64,000 bases of DNA from Bifidobacterium saimiriisciurei. Lineage in GTDB: Bacteria; Actinomycetota; Actinomycetes; Actinomycetales; Bifidobacteriaceae. Made by a program: the position numbers and the translations under genes. Below, in pieces: positions 53,994 through 63,201 of the stretch. Numbering within the stretch: position 1 is the stretch's first letter; each line of letters opens with the position of its first letter. The notes beneath the pieces were generated by a model. It searched no databases, was not told the origin of the DNA, and worked only from the letters and a program-made list of their open reading frames with translations. The DNA is taken from assembly GCF_010667655.1 (NCBI RefSeq), contig NZ_WHZU01000001.1, positions 62,001-126,000 on the forward strand, in the 5' to 3' direction.

Positions 53994-54010
53994 GTAAGCG
54001 CTTTCCATAA
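53994..54010. promoter_or_regulatory. Operator GTAAGCGCTTTCCATAA, third copy
   Basis: Identical over 17 bases to the site at 44546 before the MFS transporter gene. It lies between the small membrane protein and the LacI gene at 54135, a typical autoregulatory position. Confidence 0.75.
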
Positions 54011-54134
54011 TAGTCGGGGCGTCGCTCGGATGATAGACTTCACCATTGGCGTGGCAATCGTTTTCCGCAGAGATGTGGCGATGTGCCGGGCGGGTATCAA
54101 TCACATGTATCGATCACATGGAGGATGAACGGCG

Positions 54135-55220
54135 ATGACGACGGATCATCAGGGCAAGGCGGCGACGCTCATGGATGTGGCCAGGGAGGCCGGCGTCTCC
54201 ATCGCCACCGCGTCGCGTGCGCTCAACGGCGGCACGCGCAAGGTGCGCAAGGACTCCTACGCCAAGGTGGCGGAGGCCGCCCGGCGGCTCGACTACCGGC
54301 CCAACGCCTTCGCGCAGGCCGTGGCCAAGGGGACATCCTCGAATATCGCGCTGCTGGTCTCCGACATCTCCGACCCGTACTTCGCCGGCGTCTCGCAAGG
54401 TGTGGTCAAGGCGGCCTCCGAACGCGGCGTCGACGTTTCCATCGGCGTGGCGTCCGACGGCGCCGAGGAGCTCGAACGCATCCGCGGGTTCATCGCCTCC
54501 CGGCCGAGGGGCATCGTCATCTCGGAAAGCGAGAACGTCAACGACAACCTGCGTCAGGAGCTCGAACAGGAGCTGAAGCGCTATGCCGACGCCGGCGGGC
54601 GCGTCGTGTTCATCCTCGACCGTGACATGCCGTTCCCCGCCGTCGACGTGGGCAACGAAGAGGGCGGATACGCCATCGGGAGGCTGCTGGCGGATGCCGG
54701 ATACCGTCGTCCCGTGATCCTCAAGGGCAACGACGGATACCGCTCGTCCGGACAGCGCTACAGGGGTGTGGTCAAGGCGCTTTCCGAGAGCGGGGTCGAC
54801 ATCGACCCCCGGGCCGTGGCCAACGGGGGATTCCGCCGTGAGACCGGTTTCGCGGTTGTGTCGCAGATGATTCGCGACCGTTTGCTGCTGCCGGGGGAGG
54901 GCGCGCTGTATGACGGCTCCGGCGCGGACTGCATCGTGGCGTTGAACGACGTGATGGCCATCGGGGCCATGACCGCGCTGCGCACCGCCGGCCTCGAACC
55001 CGGCCGGCAGATCGGCGTCACCGGATTCGGGGACATCCCCTACGCCGTGGACGTCTACCCGGCTCTGACCACCGTGCACCTGCCGTTGCAGGGCATGGGC
55101 GCCGCCGCTGTCGAGAACATTCTGCTCGGTGACGACGAATACCGGGGGCTGGGCCACCGCCTCATCTTCCTGCATGCCAAGCCCGACGTCATCCTGCGTG
55201 ATTCGCTGCCTCGGCGCTAG
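54135..55220 (+). CDS. LacI-family regulator in the polysaccharide locus (second)
   Basis: 361 residues. The helix-turn-helix is TLMDVAREAGVSIATASRAL (about 11-30), then the hinge-like PNAFAQAVAKGTS, and an effector domain with NIALLVSDISDPYFAGVSQG, GVTGFGDIPYAVDVYP and TTVHLPLQGMG. GGAGG is about 11 bases before the ATG. The operator at 53994 suggests it regulates itself, the 53945 membrane protein and the MFS gene at 44435. The ligand is unknown. Confidence 0.9.
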   Translation: MTTDHQGKAATLMDVAREAGVSIATASRALNGGTRKVRKDSYAKVAEAARRLDYRPNAFAQAVAKGTSSNIALLVSDISDPYFAGVSQGVVKAASERGVDVSIGVASDGAEELERIRGFIASRPRGIVISESENVNDNLRQELEQELKRYADAGGRVVFILDRDMPFPAVDVGNEEGGYAIGRLLADAGYRRPVILKGNDGYRSSGQRYRGVVKALSESGVDIDPRAVANGGFRRETGFAVVSQMIRDRLLLPGEGALYDGSGADCIVALNDVMAIGAMTALRTAGLEPGRQIGVTGFGDIPYAVDVYPALTTVHLPLQGMGAAAVENILLGDDEYRGLGHRLIFLHAKPDVILRDSLPRR

Positions 55221-55314
55221 CCGGTTTTCATCGTCCTCTTCCGGCAATCGACGCTTTTCCCGAGCTCGGTCGTCTTTTTGCAATCGTCCGAAGTCGTCGG
55301 CGCATTCGGCGGTG

Positions 55315-55348
55315 TATACTGGGATAGTCCGTTTTGAAACCGGTTACA
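55315..55348 (+). promoter_or_regulatory. Promoter and operator of the second lyase-like gene
   Basis: The -10 TATACT (55315-55320) has no good -35. The operator TGAAACCGGTTACA (55335-55348) sits 14 bases downstream, within the transcribed leader. Confidence 0.7.
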
Positions 55349-55438
55349 TAGATGTTCTCCGGTAGGGCGGAATGTGGTTCAACGAGAACGCACATCGAAT
55401 CCGGCGGCGCAGCGGCCGTCGGGAGGAAGGGTACTGCA

Positions 55439-58400
55439 TTGACGGTATTGAAGAAAGCAAGAACCATCTGCGGCGCGGCCATAGGCGTCGCGGTAAGCGG
55501 CGCGATGATGGCCGCCGTGGGACTGGCGGCCACCGGAACCGCCGCATACGCGGACACCGTGGACGACGTCATCAAGGACAACGCATGGGTCTGGGGATCC
55601 GACGCCGGCAACGCCCACGCCGACGGCGCCCTCATCGTCAAGAACGACATCGACTCCTACATGCGTCTCGATCTCTCCGGCATCAGGCCCGACGCCAAAT
55701 CCGTCACACTGAACATGTCGAAGAAGAACGCCGCCAACACGCTCAAGGTGCAGCGCGCCAGCGAGAACCTGAGCAAGGACGGCGCCGACACCGACACCGC
55801 ATGGAGCGAAAGCAACATCACCTGGTCCACGAAGCCGATCGCCGGCGACACCGACTCCGTGAGCGTCGACATGGCCGGCGGCAACGTCTCCTTCGGCATC
55901 GACATCACCAAGCTCGTCAACGACGCCAAGGCGGCCGGCGACAAGACCATGACCCTGCGCCTGTCCACCGAGGGCACCACCGGCTCCGACCTCTACTCCA
56001 CCCGTGCCGACGACGGCAGCCTCCGGCCCTACGTGGACGCCTCCTACGCCGACGACGAAAAGCCCGTCGACCTCGCCGTGAAGACGCCGTTCTCCTCATA
56101 CATCGCCAACGGCGAGACCGCACAGAAGATCGTGAACATCAGGACCGACGACGGCAAATACCTTGCGGTGAACAAGAGCACCGGCGCGGTCACCACCGTC
56201 GACTCCAAGGACAACGCCTCGCTGTTCGCCATCTACGGCTACGACTACACCGCATCCGAGTACGACGACAAGGGCGGCGCCCAGCAGACCACCTACGCCA
56301 TCAAGTCGCTCGCCAACGGCAAGTACCTGACCATCCAGAACTACGGCACCGCAAAGAACCAGCCGTACTACAACATGTCCGGCAACGCCTACGAGGTCAA
56401 GGCCACCGCATCCTCCGTGCTGTGGAACGAACGCTTCTACCTGCATGAATACGCCAAGGCCGGCAAGATCGCCATCGCCACGCACCTCAACTCGCTGCGC
56501 GACGGGGCCGAAGGCGCGCAGTCCCCGGTGCAGGCCACCGACAACGGCATGACCGCCGTCGCCGGCGACCACCACGTGTACAAGTACACGTTCGAAGAGG
56601 CCCCGGCCGACCTGCTCGAAGCCCACGCCACCGTGAACGGCACCAGCGCCACCGTGCAATGGACGCCCGTCAACGGCGACGCCGACGCCGGCCACTACAG
56701 CGTGGAAGGCGCCACCGTGACCAGCGCCGACGGCGTGCTGTCCGCCACCGTCACCGGACTGAAGGCCGGCAGCCGAACCGTCACCGTCAACTACGCCGAC
56801 GGCGCCGCCAAGGCCAGCGACGACGTGACCGTACGCGTGTTCAACCACCCCGGCGTCACGCTCAGCGAGCAGCAGCTCGACGCCATGAAGGAGCACGTGG
56901 CCAAGAAGGAGGACCCCTGGTACTCCGACTACCTGCGTCTGAAGAACACCGCGCCCGACAACACCGCATCCGCCGACTTCGTCGACACCCCGCAGGAGGG
57001 CGTCGGCCGCGGCGACCAGCCCGGCCACGGCAACATCGCCTACTACGAGAAGGCCAGTGCCGCAGCCTACTTCAACGCCCTGGAATGGGTCGTCACCGGT
57101 GAAAGCAAGTACGCCGACAAGACCGTCGAGATCCTCAACGGCTGGTCCGACAAGCTCGACATCCTCGACGGCCGCGACCAGATCCTCGGCGCATCCCTCT
57201 CCACCGACAAGCTCATCAACGCGGCCGAGATCGTGCGCTACTACGACGGCGGATACAGCGTCTACAAGGCCGCCGACTTCGCCAGGTTCCAGAACCTGCT
57301 GCTCAACGTCGTCTACCCGGTGATCCAGGACGGCGGCGCCCCCATGAACGCCAACGGCAACTGGGACGTGATCCCCATCAACACCATGATCGCCATCGGC
57401 GTGGCCACCGACAACGCCGAGATCTACGACAACGCCGTGAACATGTACAAGAGCCCGTACATCAACGGATCGATCGTCAACTACGTGAGCGACTGGGGCC
57501 AGACCGCCGAATCCGCACGCGACCAGGCGCACGGCCAGCTCGGCGTCGGCGCCATGGGCGACATCTGCGCCATCGCCGAACAGCAGGGCGACGACCTGTG
57601 GGGCCTGGAGAACAACAAGCTCGCCAAGGCCTACAACTGGGCCGCCCAGTACAACATGTTCAGCGGCGAAGGCGAACTCAAGGCGCAGCCGATCGACAAC
57701 ATCTTCGGCCGCACCGACAACTGGGCCAAGTGGAGCACGATGGAGGAGCAGGGCGTGTACCGCGGCCAGCTCCGCCCGATCTACGAGACCGCGCTTGCGC
57801 ACTACTCCAAGGTGCCCGGCGTCGACACCACGTGGATGGCCAAGGCCGCCGCGGCGAGCCGTCCCGAGGGCTTCGTGCACTACGACAACCTCAACTTCGA
57901 CACGCTCACCTCGTACAACGGCAAGGCGGAGAAGGCCGGCACGACCAAGCCGTACTTCCAGATCCGCACGCGCATCGCGCCGTGGTACCAGACCGCATGG
58001 AACGCCATCGCCCAGTACGGTGAGGTCCCCGAGGGCTCCAACTCCATCACCGGAGGCGTGCTGCCGAAGAACTACACCACCGAGACCACGAACTCCTACT
58101 TCACCACCCAGGCCGACGGCTCGGTGAAGGTCGCCGCCAGGCAGAAGGACGCCGACGTGTATCGTCTGGTGACCAACGCCGACGAGACCTACTCCGTGCA
58201 GGACGCGAAGACCGGCAAGTACCTGAGCGTGGGCGAGCAGGCCGCCGACGGCACCAACCCAATCACCGCCACCGCCGACAAGGTGGGCGCGAACGAGAAG
58301 TTCACCATGACCAGCTGGATCGGCATCAGCTACCTGAGCCATGACGGACGCATGGTGGAGCAGACGGTCGTCGGATCCGACGCCTCGTGCGCAACCGACA

Positions 58401-58834
58401 AGCCCGACGTGACCAAGTGCGCGCCGGCGCTGCGACTCGGCACCGCCGCGACCCCGGCCGCCGCAGCCGACACCAAGACCACCAACTGGCTGCAGTTCAC
58501 CTACCATGATGCCGTCAAGGTGCCGGGCGACGACGAGAACACCGACAACAACAGTGGTTCGGGCTCGAACAACAGCGGCAACAACGGTTCGAGCAACAAC
58601 GGTTCGACCGGCGCCAACGGCTCCAATGGCCAGAACGGCACCAAGCCCAACGGCGGCAACACCTCCGGCAACGGTTCCAACGCCGCGAACGGCAAGACCG
58701 ATGCCCAGGGCAACGCCTCCGGCAACAGTGCCCGCCTCTCCCGCACCGGTGCATCCGTCATCGGCGTGACGGCGCTCGCCGTCATCGCGTTGACCGCCGG
58801 CATCGCACTGTCCCTGCGTCGTAAGGCCCAGTGA
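55439..58834 (+). CDS. Secreted, wall-anchored alginate-lyase-superfamily protein with CBM-like domain
   Basis: 1131 residues from TTG at 55439, which has GGAGGAAGGG upstream and a signal peptide right after it (cleavage near AAYA, residue 38). The longer ATG frame at 55352 adds 29 Gly/Arg-rich residues before the signal and is rejected. Domains: DNRLRE/CBM96-like (39-205), trefoil-like (about 225-400), an Ig/FnIII-like module (about 405-465), lyase barrel (about 469-870) with GRDQILGASLSTDKLINAAE and ARDQAHGQLGVGAMGD, and a second trefoil-like part (about 880-1010). An Asn/Gly/Ser linker, LSRTG, a hydrophobic helix and RRKAQ follow. The RDQAHGQ motif fits the alginate-lyase clan. It probably cleaves a uronate polymer at the cell surface. 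Confidence 0.83.
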   Translation: MTVLKKARTICGAAIGVAVSGAMMAAVGLAATGTAAYADTVDDVIKDNAWVWGSDAGNAHADGALIVKNDIDSYMRLDLSGIRPDAKSVTLNMSKKNAANTLKVQRASENLSKDGADTDTAWSESNITWSTKPIAGDTDSVSVDMAGGNVSFGIDITKLVNDAKAAGDKTMTLRLSTEGTTGSDLYSTRADDGSLRPYVDASYADDEKPVDLAVKTPFSSYIANGETAQKIVNIRTDDGKYLAVNKSTGAVTTVDSKDNASLFAIYGYDYTASEYDDKGGAQQTTYAIKSLANGKYLTIQNYGTAKNQPYYNMSGNAYEVKATASSVLWNERFYLHEYAKAGKIAIATHLNSLRDGAEGAQSPVQATDNGMTAVAGDHHVYKYTFEEAPADLLEAHATVNGTSATVQWTPVNGDADAGHYSVEGATVTSADGVLSATVTGLKAGSRTVTVNYADGAAKASDDVTVRVFNHPGVTLSEQQLDAMKEHVAKKEDPWYSDYLRLKNTAPDNTASADFVDTPQEGVGRGDQPGHGNIAYYEKASAAAYFNALEWVVTGESKYADKTVEILNGWSDKLDILDGRDQILGASLSTDKLINAAEIVRYYDGGYSVYKAADFARFQNLLLNVVYPVIQDGGAPMNANGNWDVIPINTMIAIGVATDNAEIYDNAVNMYKSPYINGSIVNYVSDWGQTAESARDQAHGQLGVGAMGDICAIAEQQGDDLWGLENNKLAKAYNWAAQYNMFSGEGELKAQPIDNIFGRTDNWAKWSTMEEQGVYRGQLRPIYETALAHYSKVPGVDTTWMAKAAAASRPEGFVHYDNLNFDTLTSYNGKAEKAGTTKPYFQIRTRIAPWYQTAWNAIAQYGEVPEGSNSITGGVLPKNYTTETTNSYFTTQADGSVKVAARQKDADVYRLVTNADETYSVQDAKTGKYLSVGEQAADGTNPITATADKVGANEKFTMTSWIGISYLSHDGRMVEQTVVGSDASCATDKPDVTKCAPALRLGTAATPAAAADTKTTNWLQFTYHDAVKVPGDDENTDNNSGSGSNNSGNNGSSNNGSTGANGSNGQNGTKPNGGNTSGNGSNAANGKTDAQGNASGNSARLSRTGASVIGVTALAVIALTAGIALSLRRKAQ

Positions 58835-58851
58835 TTCCCGGTGATTCCCCT

Positions 58852-58890
58852 GATGGACGGCTCCCGAACGGGGCCGTCCATCATTTTTCC
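58852..58890 (+). terminator. Terminator after the second lyase-like gene
   Basis: GATGGACGGC and GCCGTCCATC enclose an 11-base loop, followed by ATTTTTCC. The GH28-like gene starts 29 bases later, so it may depend on read-through. Confidence 0.9.
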
Positions 58891-58918
58891 GATTGATTAT
58901 TGACAGGAGCAGGCCGTC

Positions 58919-60505
58919 ATGATTCCGTCTTCCGATGATTCCACGATTCGTATGTATCCGGTGCCCGCAGGCGCCGTATTGCAGCACGATCTGATCGTGC
59001 GCGTGCGAACCGTCGGCGACGATGCATGGCATGAGGTGCCCACATACCGCGTGAAGGTCGATATGCACGACGTCTCCGAGGCGTCGATGGCGTACTTCGA
59101 CTTCGAAGGCGTCGTGGAGGTCGAGGTCACACGTCCCGGCTGGTGGTACTGCTATACGGCGGACATCCGACCGCTTGTCTTGGGCATTGCCCCGCAAGTG
59201 GAGCCGCGGAGGGTGGCGTTCCGGCTCGACCGGCCGGCGAACCTGTCGGTGGAGCTCAACTGCGACCGTCGTCATAATCTTCATCTCTTCGCCGGCTCCA
59301 TCGCGGACGTCGACGCGCTGGAACGTCCCGGCGACAAGGCCGACGTCGTCGTGGAGGGGCGCATGGACGGGCCGAATACATTGGGGCGGGATGTGCTGCT
59401 GCAACTGGAGAACATCCGCCGGGGCCGTCCTCTCGACGCCGGCTATCTCGACGGCACGCGGTTCTGCGGCGACGATGCCGACGATGTAACTGCCGATGAT
59501 ACGGGCGACTTCAATGAAGCCCCGTCATCCATCGAGCCCGACCGCAGACTCGTCATCCGAGTGAAGCCGGGGCATTACCTCATCGAGGACGGCGTGATGA
59601 ACCTGCCGTCGCACACCACGCTGATTCTGGAAGGCGGGGCCGTGGTCGAGGGCGCGCTGCGCGTCGACTGTGCCGAGGACGTGCGCGTCATGGGCCGCGG
59701 CATCCTCCATCTCGCCGACTTCAAGCGCTTCGCCGGCACCTGCGCCATCGCCGTCGCGAATTCGCGAAACGTGGAGATCGCCGGCATCTGCTGCATCAAC
59801 CCGCCGCACTACACGGTGATGCTCGGCTCGTCCCGCGACGTTGTCATCCGCGACCTCAAATCGTTCAGCTGCGAAGGATGGAGCGACGGCATCGACATGA
59901 TGTCGTGCTCCGACGTGACCATCGAACGGTGCTTCCTTCGTACCTCCGACGACTGCATCGCCATCTACGGCAGCCGTTGGGAATATCGGGGCGACACCCG
60001 AAACGTCGCCGTGCGCGACTGCGTGCTGTGGTCCGACGTGGCGCATCCGACGATGATCGGCACCCACGGCGACTACCTGCATGGGGGCGACATCATCGAG
60101 AACGTGGCGTTCGAGAACATCGACGTGCTCGAACACAACGAATACCAGCCCGGATACCTCGGAGTCATGGCCATCAACGTGGGCGACGGCAACCTTGCGA
60201 GAGACATCGCCTACCGCGGCGTCCGCGTCGAATCGTTCCGCCATGGCCGCGTGTTCGACTTCCGCGTGAGGCAAAACCCCGACTACAATCCCATCCCCGG
60301 CCGCGGCGTCGAGCATGTGACGGTGGAAAACGTGGAGATCGCCGATGGTTCGGGGGAGGAGCCGTCGCTTATCGCGGGCTTCGACGGGGCGCGCATGGTG
60401 AGGAATGTGCGGTTCGTCGATGTGACGCGTGGCGGGCGCCCATGCCGCACGTTGGGCGAACTGAACGTGCATGTCGGCGAATACGCGGCCGACGTGCACG
60501 TCTGA
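58919..60505 (+). CDS. GH28-like right-handed beta-helix protein, intracellular
   Basis: 528 residues with no signal peptide. The N-terminal half is beta-sandwich-like. The C-terminal half is a pectin-lyase-fold helix with GILHLADFKRF, WSDGIDMMSCSDVTIERCFL, RTSDDCIAIYG and a histidine-bearing turn GTHGDYLHGGD. The Asp in DGIDMM and the Asp pair in SDDCIAI match the GH28 catalytic positions. Family members hydrolyse galacturonides and related glycosides. AGGAG is 8-9 bases before the ATG. It follows the surface lyase, so it probably finishes imported oligosaccharides. Confidence 0.78.
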   Translation: MIPSSDDSTIRMYPVPAGAVLQHDLIVRVRTVGDDAWHEVPTYRVKVDMHDVSEASMAYFDFEGVVEVEVTRPGWWYCYTADIRPLVLGIAPQVEPRRVAFRLDRPANLSVELNCDRRHNLHLFAGSIADVDALERPGDKADVVVEGRMDGPNTLGRDVLLQLENIRRGRPLDAGYLDGTRFCGDDADDVTADDTGDFNEAPSSIEPDRRLVIRVKPGHYLIEDGVMNLPSHTTLILEGGAVVEGALRVDCAEDVRVMGRGILHLADFKRFAGTCAIAVANSRNVEIAGICCINPPHYTVMLGSSRDVVIRDLKSFSCEGWSDGIDMMSCSDVTIERCFLRTSDDCIAIYGSRWEYRGDTRNVAVRDCVLWSDVAHPTMIGTHGDYLHGGDIIENVAFENIDVLEHNEYQPGYLGVMAINVGDGNLARDIAYRGVRVESFRHGRVFDFRVRQNPDYNPIPGRGVEHVTVENVEIADGSGEEPSLIAGFDGARMVRNVRFVDVTRGGRPCRTLGELNVHVGEYAADVHV

Positions 60506-60619
60506 AACGGGCGCCGCCGGCATTTCCGCATGCTTTCCCGCGTTCTGGGGGGCTTCCCTGCGCAAACCGTCGGAATGGAGACTGGTCCTCGATGATTCGA
60601 CGACGGCGACGTGTCGCGT

Positions 60620-60648
60620 TTGCAATTCTGAAATCGGTTTCATATAAT
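60620..60648 (+). promoter_or_regulatory. Promoter with operator in the spacer (60760 operon)
   Basis: TTGCAA (60620-60625), a 17-base spacer and TATAAT (60643-60648). The palindrome TGAAATCGGTTTCA (60629-60642) fills the spacer. This is the same architecture as the peptide promoter at 40336-40364. Confidence 0.85.
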
Positions 60649-60759
60649 AATTCATGAAAATCGCAGAACACAGTGTTTTCAAGGCGGAAAGAGAATTGAT
60701 TGTAAGAAATCAATTTCAAAAAATGACCGTCCGGTGAAACGACATTGCAAAGGAGCGTC

Positions 60760-61776
60760 ATGTCCGAGAAATTCAACGTCGTCATGTCCATCAAGCCCGG
60801 CCTGCCCGAGAAGCTGCTGACGGAGCCCATGTGGAAGCGTCTGCACGAGATCGCCAACATCGAGCAGCACACCGAGATCACCGACTTCTCCGACCCCGCC
60901 GCGCTCGAGCGCATGAAGGACGCCGACTACCTGTGGTACGGCTGGGAGGCCCCGCAGGTCACCGCCGAGGCGCTGAACAACATGCCGAAGCTCAAGGGCA
61001 TCATCGCCGCCCAGGGCGTCGCCTACAAGGGCCTGACCGACGAGGCCCGCAAGATCGCCAAGGAACGCGGCATCTTCGCCACCAACGTGCAGGCCGCCAA
61101 CTCCATCCCCGTGGCCGAATACTGCCTCGGCGTGGCCCTGCTCGAAAGCAAGGACTACACGCTCTCCCAGCACCAGTACGGCGAATCCCGCGCCTACATC
61201 AACCGTGAGGTCAACTACGCCGACGCCGGCACCTACGGCAAGACCATCGGCATCGTGACCGCCACCGCGCAGATCGCCCGCGACTTCATGGAGATGCTCA
61301 AGCCGTTCGACTTCAACGTCATCGCCTGGAGCCGCCACCTCACCGACGAGGAGGCCGCCGAGTACGGCGCCAAGAAGGTCGACCTCGACACGGTGTTCCG
61401 CGAGTCCGACATCGTCTCCATCCACACGCCCGGCATCCCTCAGACCGCCGGCATGATCGGCGAGCACGAGCTCGGCCTCATGAAGGACGGCGCCCTGCTG
61501 CTCAACTCCGCCCGCGGCATCGTCATCGACCACAAGGCGCTCGAGAAGGAGCTCGTTTCCGGCCGCATCCGCGCCGTGCTCGACGTGACCGACCCGGAGG
61601 AGCCGCTGCCCGCCGACAGCCCGCTGTGGGACCTGCCGAACGTGGTGCTCACCCCGCACATCGCCGGCTCCATGGGCTGCGACCTCAACCGCATGGGCGC
61701 CTCCGTGCTCGCCGAGTTCGAGCACATCGCCGCCGGCGAGCCGCCGATCCACTTCGAAGCCAACCCGCTGGCCTGA
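60760..61776 (+). CDS. 2-hydroxyacid dehydrogenase-family protein with degenerate nucleotide loop
   Basis: 338 residues. It has the D-2-hydroxyacid dehydrogenase layout: VAEYCLGVALLESK (about 120), IVSIHTPGIPQT (about 220), MKDGALLLNSARGIVIDHKA and TPHIAGSMG with the catalytic His near 302. The dinucleotide loop expected as GxGxxG reads IGIVTATAQIARD, with Ala and Thr in place of the glycines, so cofactor binding may be changed. AAAGGAG is 4 bases before the ATG at 60760. It is co-transcribed with the AGE-like gene 21 bases downstream. Confidence 0.8.
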   Translation: MSEKFNVVMSIKPGLPEKLLTEPMWKRLHEIANIEQHTEITDFSDPAALERMKDADYLWYGWEAPQVTAEALNNMPKLKGIIAAQGVAYKGLTDEARKIAKERGIFATNVQAANSIPVAEYCLGVALLESKDYTLSQHQYGESRAYINREVNYADAGTYGKTIGIVTATAQIARDFMEMLKPFDFNVIAWSRHLTDEEAAEYGAKKVDLDTVFRESDIVSIHTPGIPQTAGMIGEHELGLMKDGALLLNSARGIVIDHKALEKELVSGRIRAVLDVTDPEEPLPADSPLWDLPNVVLTPHIAGSMGCDLNRMGASVLAEFEHIAAGEPPIHFEANPLA

Positions 61777-61797
61777 CCGGACAGGAGCGTTTCCGTC

Positions 61798-63042
61798 ATG
61801 GATAAGAAATACGAATACGGCACCGACGAGAACCGCGCGCTGCTCAAGCGCGAGACCGAGAACCTGCTCGGCTTCGGCCACAGGTTCCCCGCGCCCGGCG
61901 GCGGCTCCGCCTGGCTCGACAACGAAGGCAACCCCGACCCCTCGCACGGCATCCAGACGTGGATCACCTGCCGTATGGCGCACGTGTACTCGCTGGGCAC
62001 CCTGCTCGGCCACCCCGGTTCCGAGGAACTGGTCGACGCCGCTGTGGAAGGCCTGCTCGGCCATCTGCACGACGACGCCAACGGCGGCTGGTACCCCGAG
62101 ATCACGTGGGACGGCAAGCCCGCGCCCGACAAGATCTGCTACGCCCACGCCTTCGTGATCCTCGCAGGCACGTCCGCCACGCTGATCGGCCGTCCGAAGG
62201 GCCCCGAACTGCTGGAGAAGGCGCTGGATGCCTACAACAAGCACTTCTGGGACGACGAGATCGGCCTGGCCGTGGACACGTGGAACACCGAGTTCACCAA
62301 GCTCGACCCGTACCGTGGCCTCAACGCCAACATGCACACCACCGAGGCTTTCCTCGCCGTGGCCGACGTGACCGGCGACGAGGAGTACCGCCGTCGCGCG
62401 GGACGCATCATCGACCATGTGGTGGACTGGGCCGCCAACAACGAGTGGCGCATCCCCGAGCACTTCAACGAGGACTGGCAGCCCGACCTCGACTGCAACC
62501 GCGACAAGCCCGACGACCAGTTCAAGCCGTTCGGCGCCACCCCCGGCCACGGCATCGAATGGTCGCGACTCATCACCCAGTACGCGCTGAGCTCCGACCG
62601 TGACGACGCCGGCAGGAAGGCGCTCGTCGACGCCGCCGAGCATCTGTTCAACCGCGCGCTCGAAGACGCATGGAACCGCGACGGCACCATCGGACTGGCC
62701 TACACCACCGACTGGGACGGCAACCCCGTGGTCACCGACCGCATGCACTGGACGCTCGCCGAGGCCGTCAACGCCTCCGCCACGCTCGCCAAGGTCACCG
62801 GCAAGCAGGAGTACAAGGACTGGTACGCGAGGTTCTGGCAGTACATCGACGAATACCTCGTCGACCACGAGAAGGGTTCGTGGTTCCACCAGCTCGACAA
62901 GGACAACCACGTGCTCACCACCGTGTGGCCCGGCAAGTCCGACCTGTACCACGCCACGCAGGCCACGCTCATCCCGCTGCTCGACCCGGCCGTCTCCGTC
63001 GCCCCGGCGCTGAAGGCATCGCTCGCCGCCAAGGAAGCGTGA
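61798..63042 (+). CDS. AGE/YihS-family sugar epimerase or isomerase
   Basis: 414 residues of (alpha/alpha)6-barrel type. It has CRMAHVYSLG (about 58), LNANMHTTEAFLAVADVTGD (about 175, carrying a conserved His), GATPGHGIEWSRL (about 245, second conserved His) and MHWTLAEAVNASATL. These match N-acylglucosamine 2-epimerase, mannose isomerase and YihS relatives, which move the C1/C2 carbonyl of free sugars. Cytoplasmic. CAGGAG precedes the ATG. The substrate is probably a product of the polysaccharide locus. Confidence 0.85.
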   Translation: MDKKYEYGTDENRALLKRETENLLGFGHRFPAPGGGSAWLDNEGNPDPSHGIQTWITCRMAHVYSLGTLLGHPGSEELVDAAVEGLLGHLHDDANGGWYPEITWDGKPAPDKICYAHAFVILAGTSATLIGRPKGPELLEKALDAYNKHFWDDEIGLAVDTWNTEFTKLDPYRGLNANMHTTEAFLAVADVTGDEEYRRRAGRIIDHVVDWAANNEWRIPEHFNEDWQPDLDCNRDKPDDQFKPFGATPGHGIEWSRLITQYALSSDRDDAGRKALVDAAEHLFNRALEDAWNRDGTIGLAYTTDWDGNPVVTDRMHWTLAEAVNASATLAKVTGKQEYKDWYARFWQYIDEYLVDHEKGSWFHQLDKDNHVLTTVWPGKSDLYHATQATLIPLLDPAVSVAPALKASLAAKEA

Positions 63043-63106
63043 GGCAATCGCTTACATGACTGTCGGTCATGTCAGCATGGCTTGAAATAATAAGCCACAT
63101 TCCAAT

Positions 63107-63142
63107 CGTCGGCATGGAATCTGAAATGATTTCATGCCGACG
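63107..63142. promoter_or_regulatory. Hairpin enclosing an operator-like palindrome
   Basis: 15-bp arms with one mismatch (outer CGTCGGCATG at 63107-63116 and CATGCCGACG at 63133-63142) surround TGAAATGATTTCA (63122-63134). It may be an operon-end hairpin, an operator for the following LacI gene, or both. Confidence 0.55.
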
Positions 63143-63201
63143 GTCATGAATGCAGTACCGCCGCCGTATGACGGCATATATCATCCAAGGAGTCCACAAC
63201 C

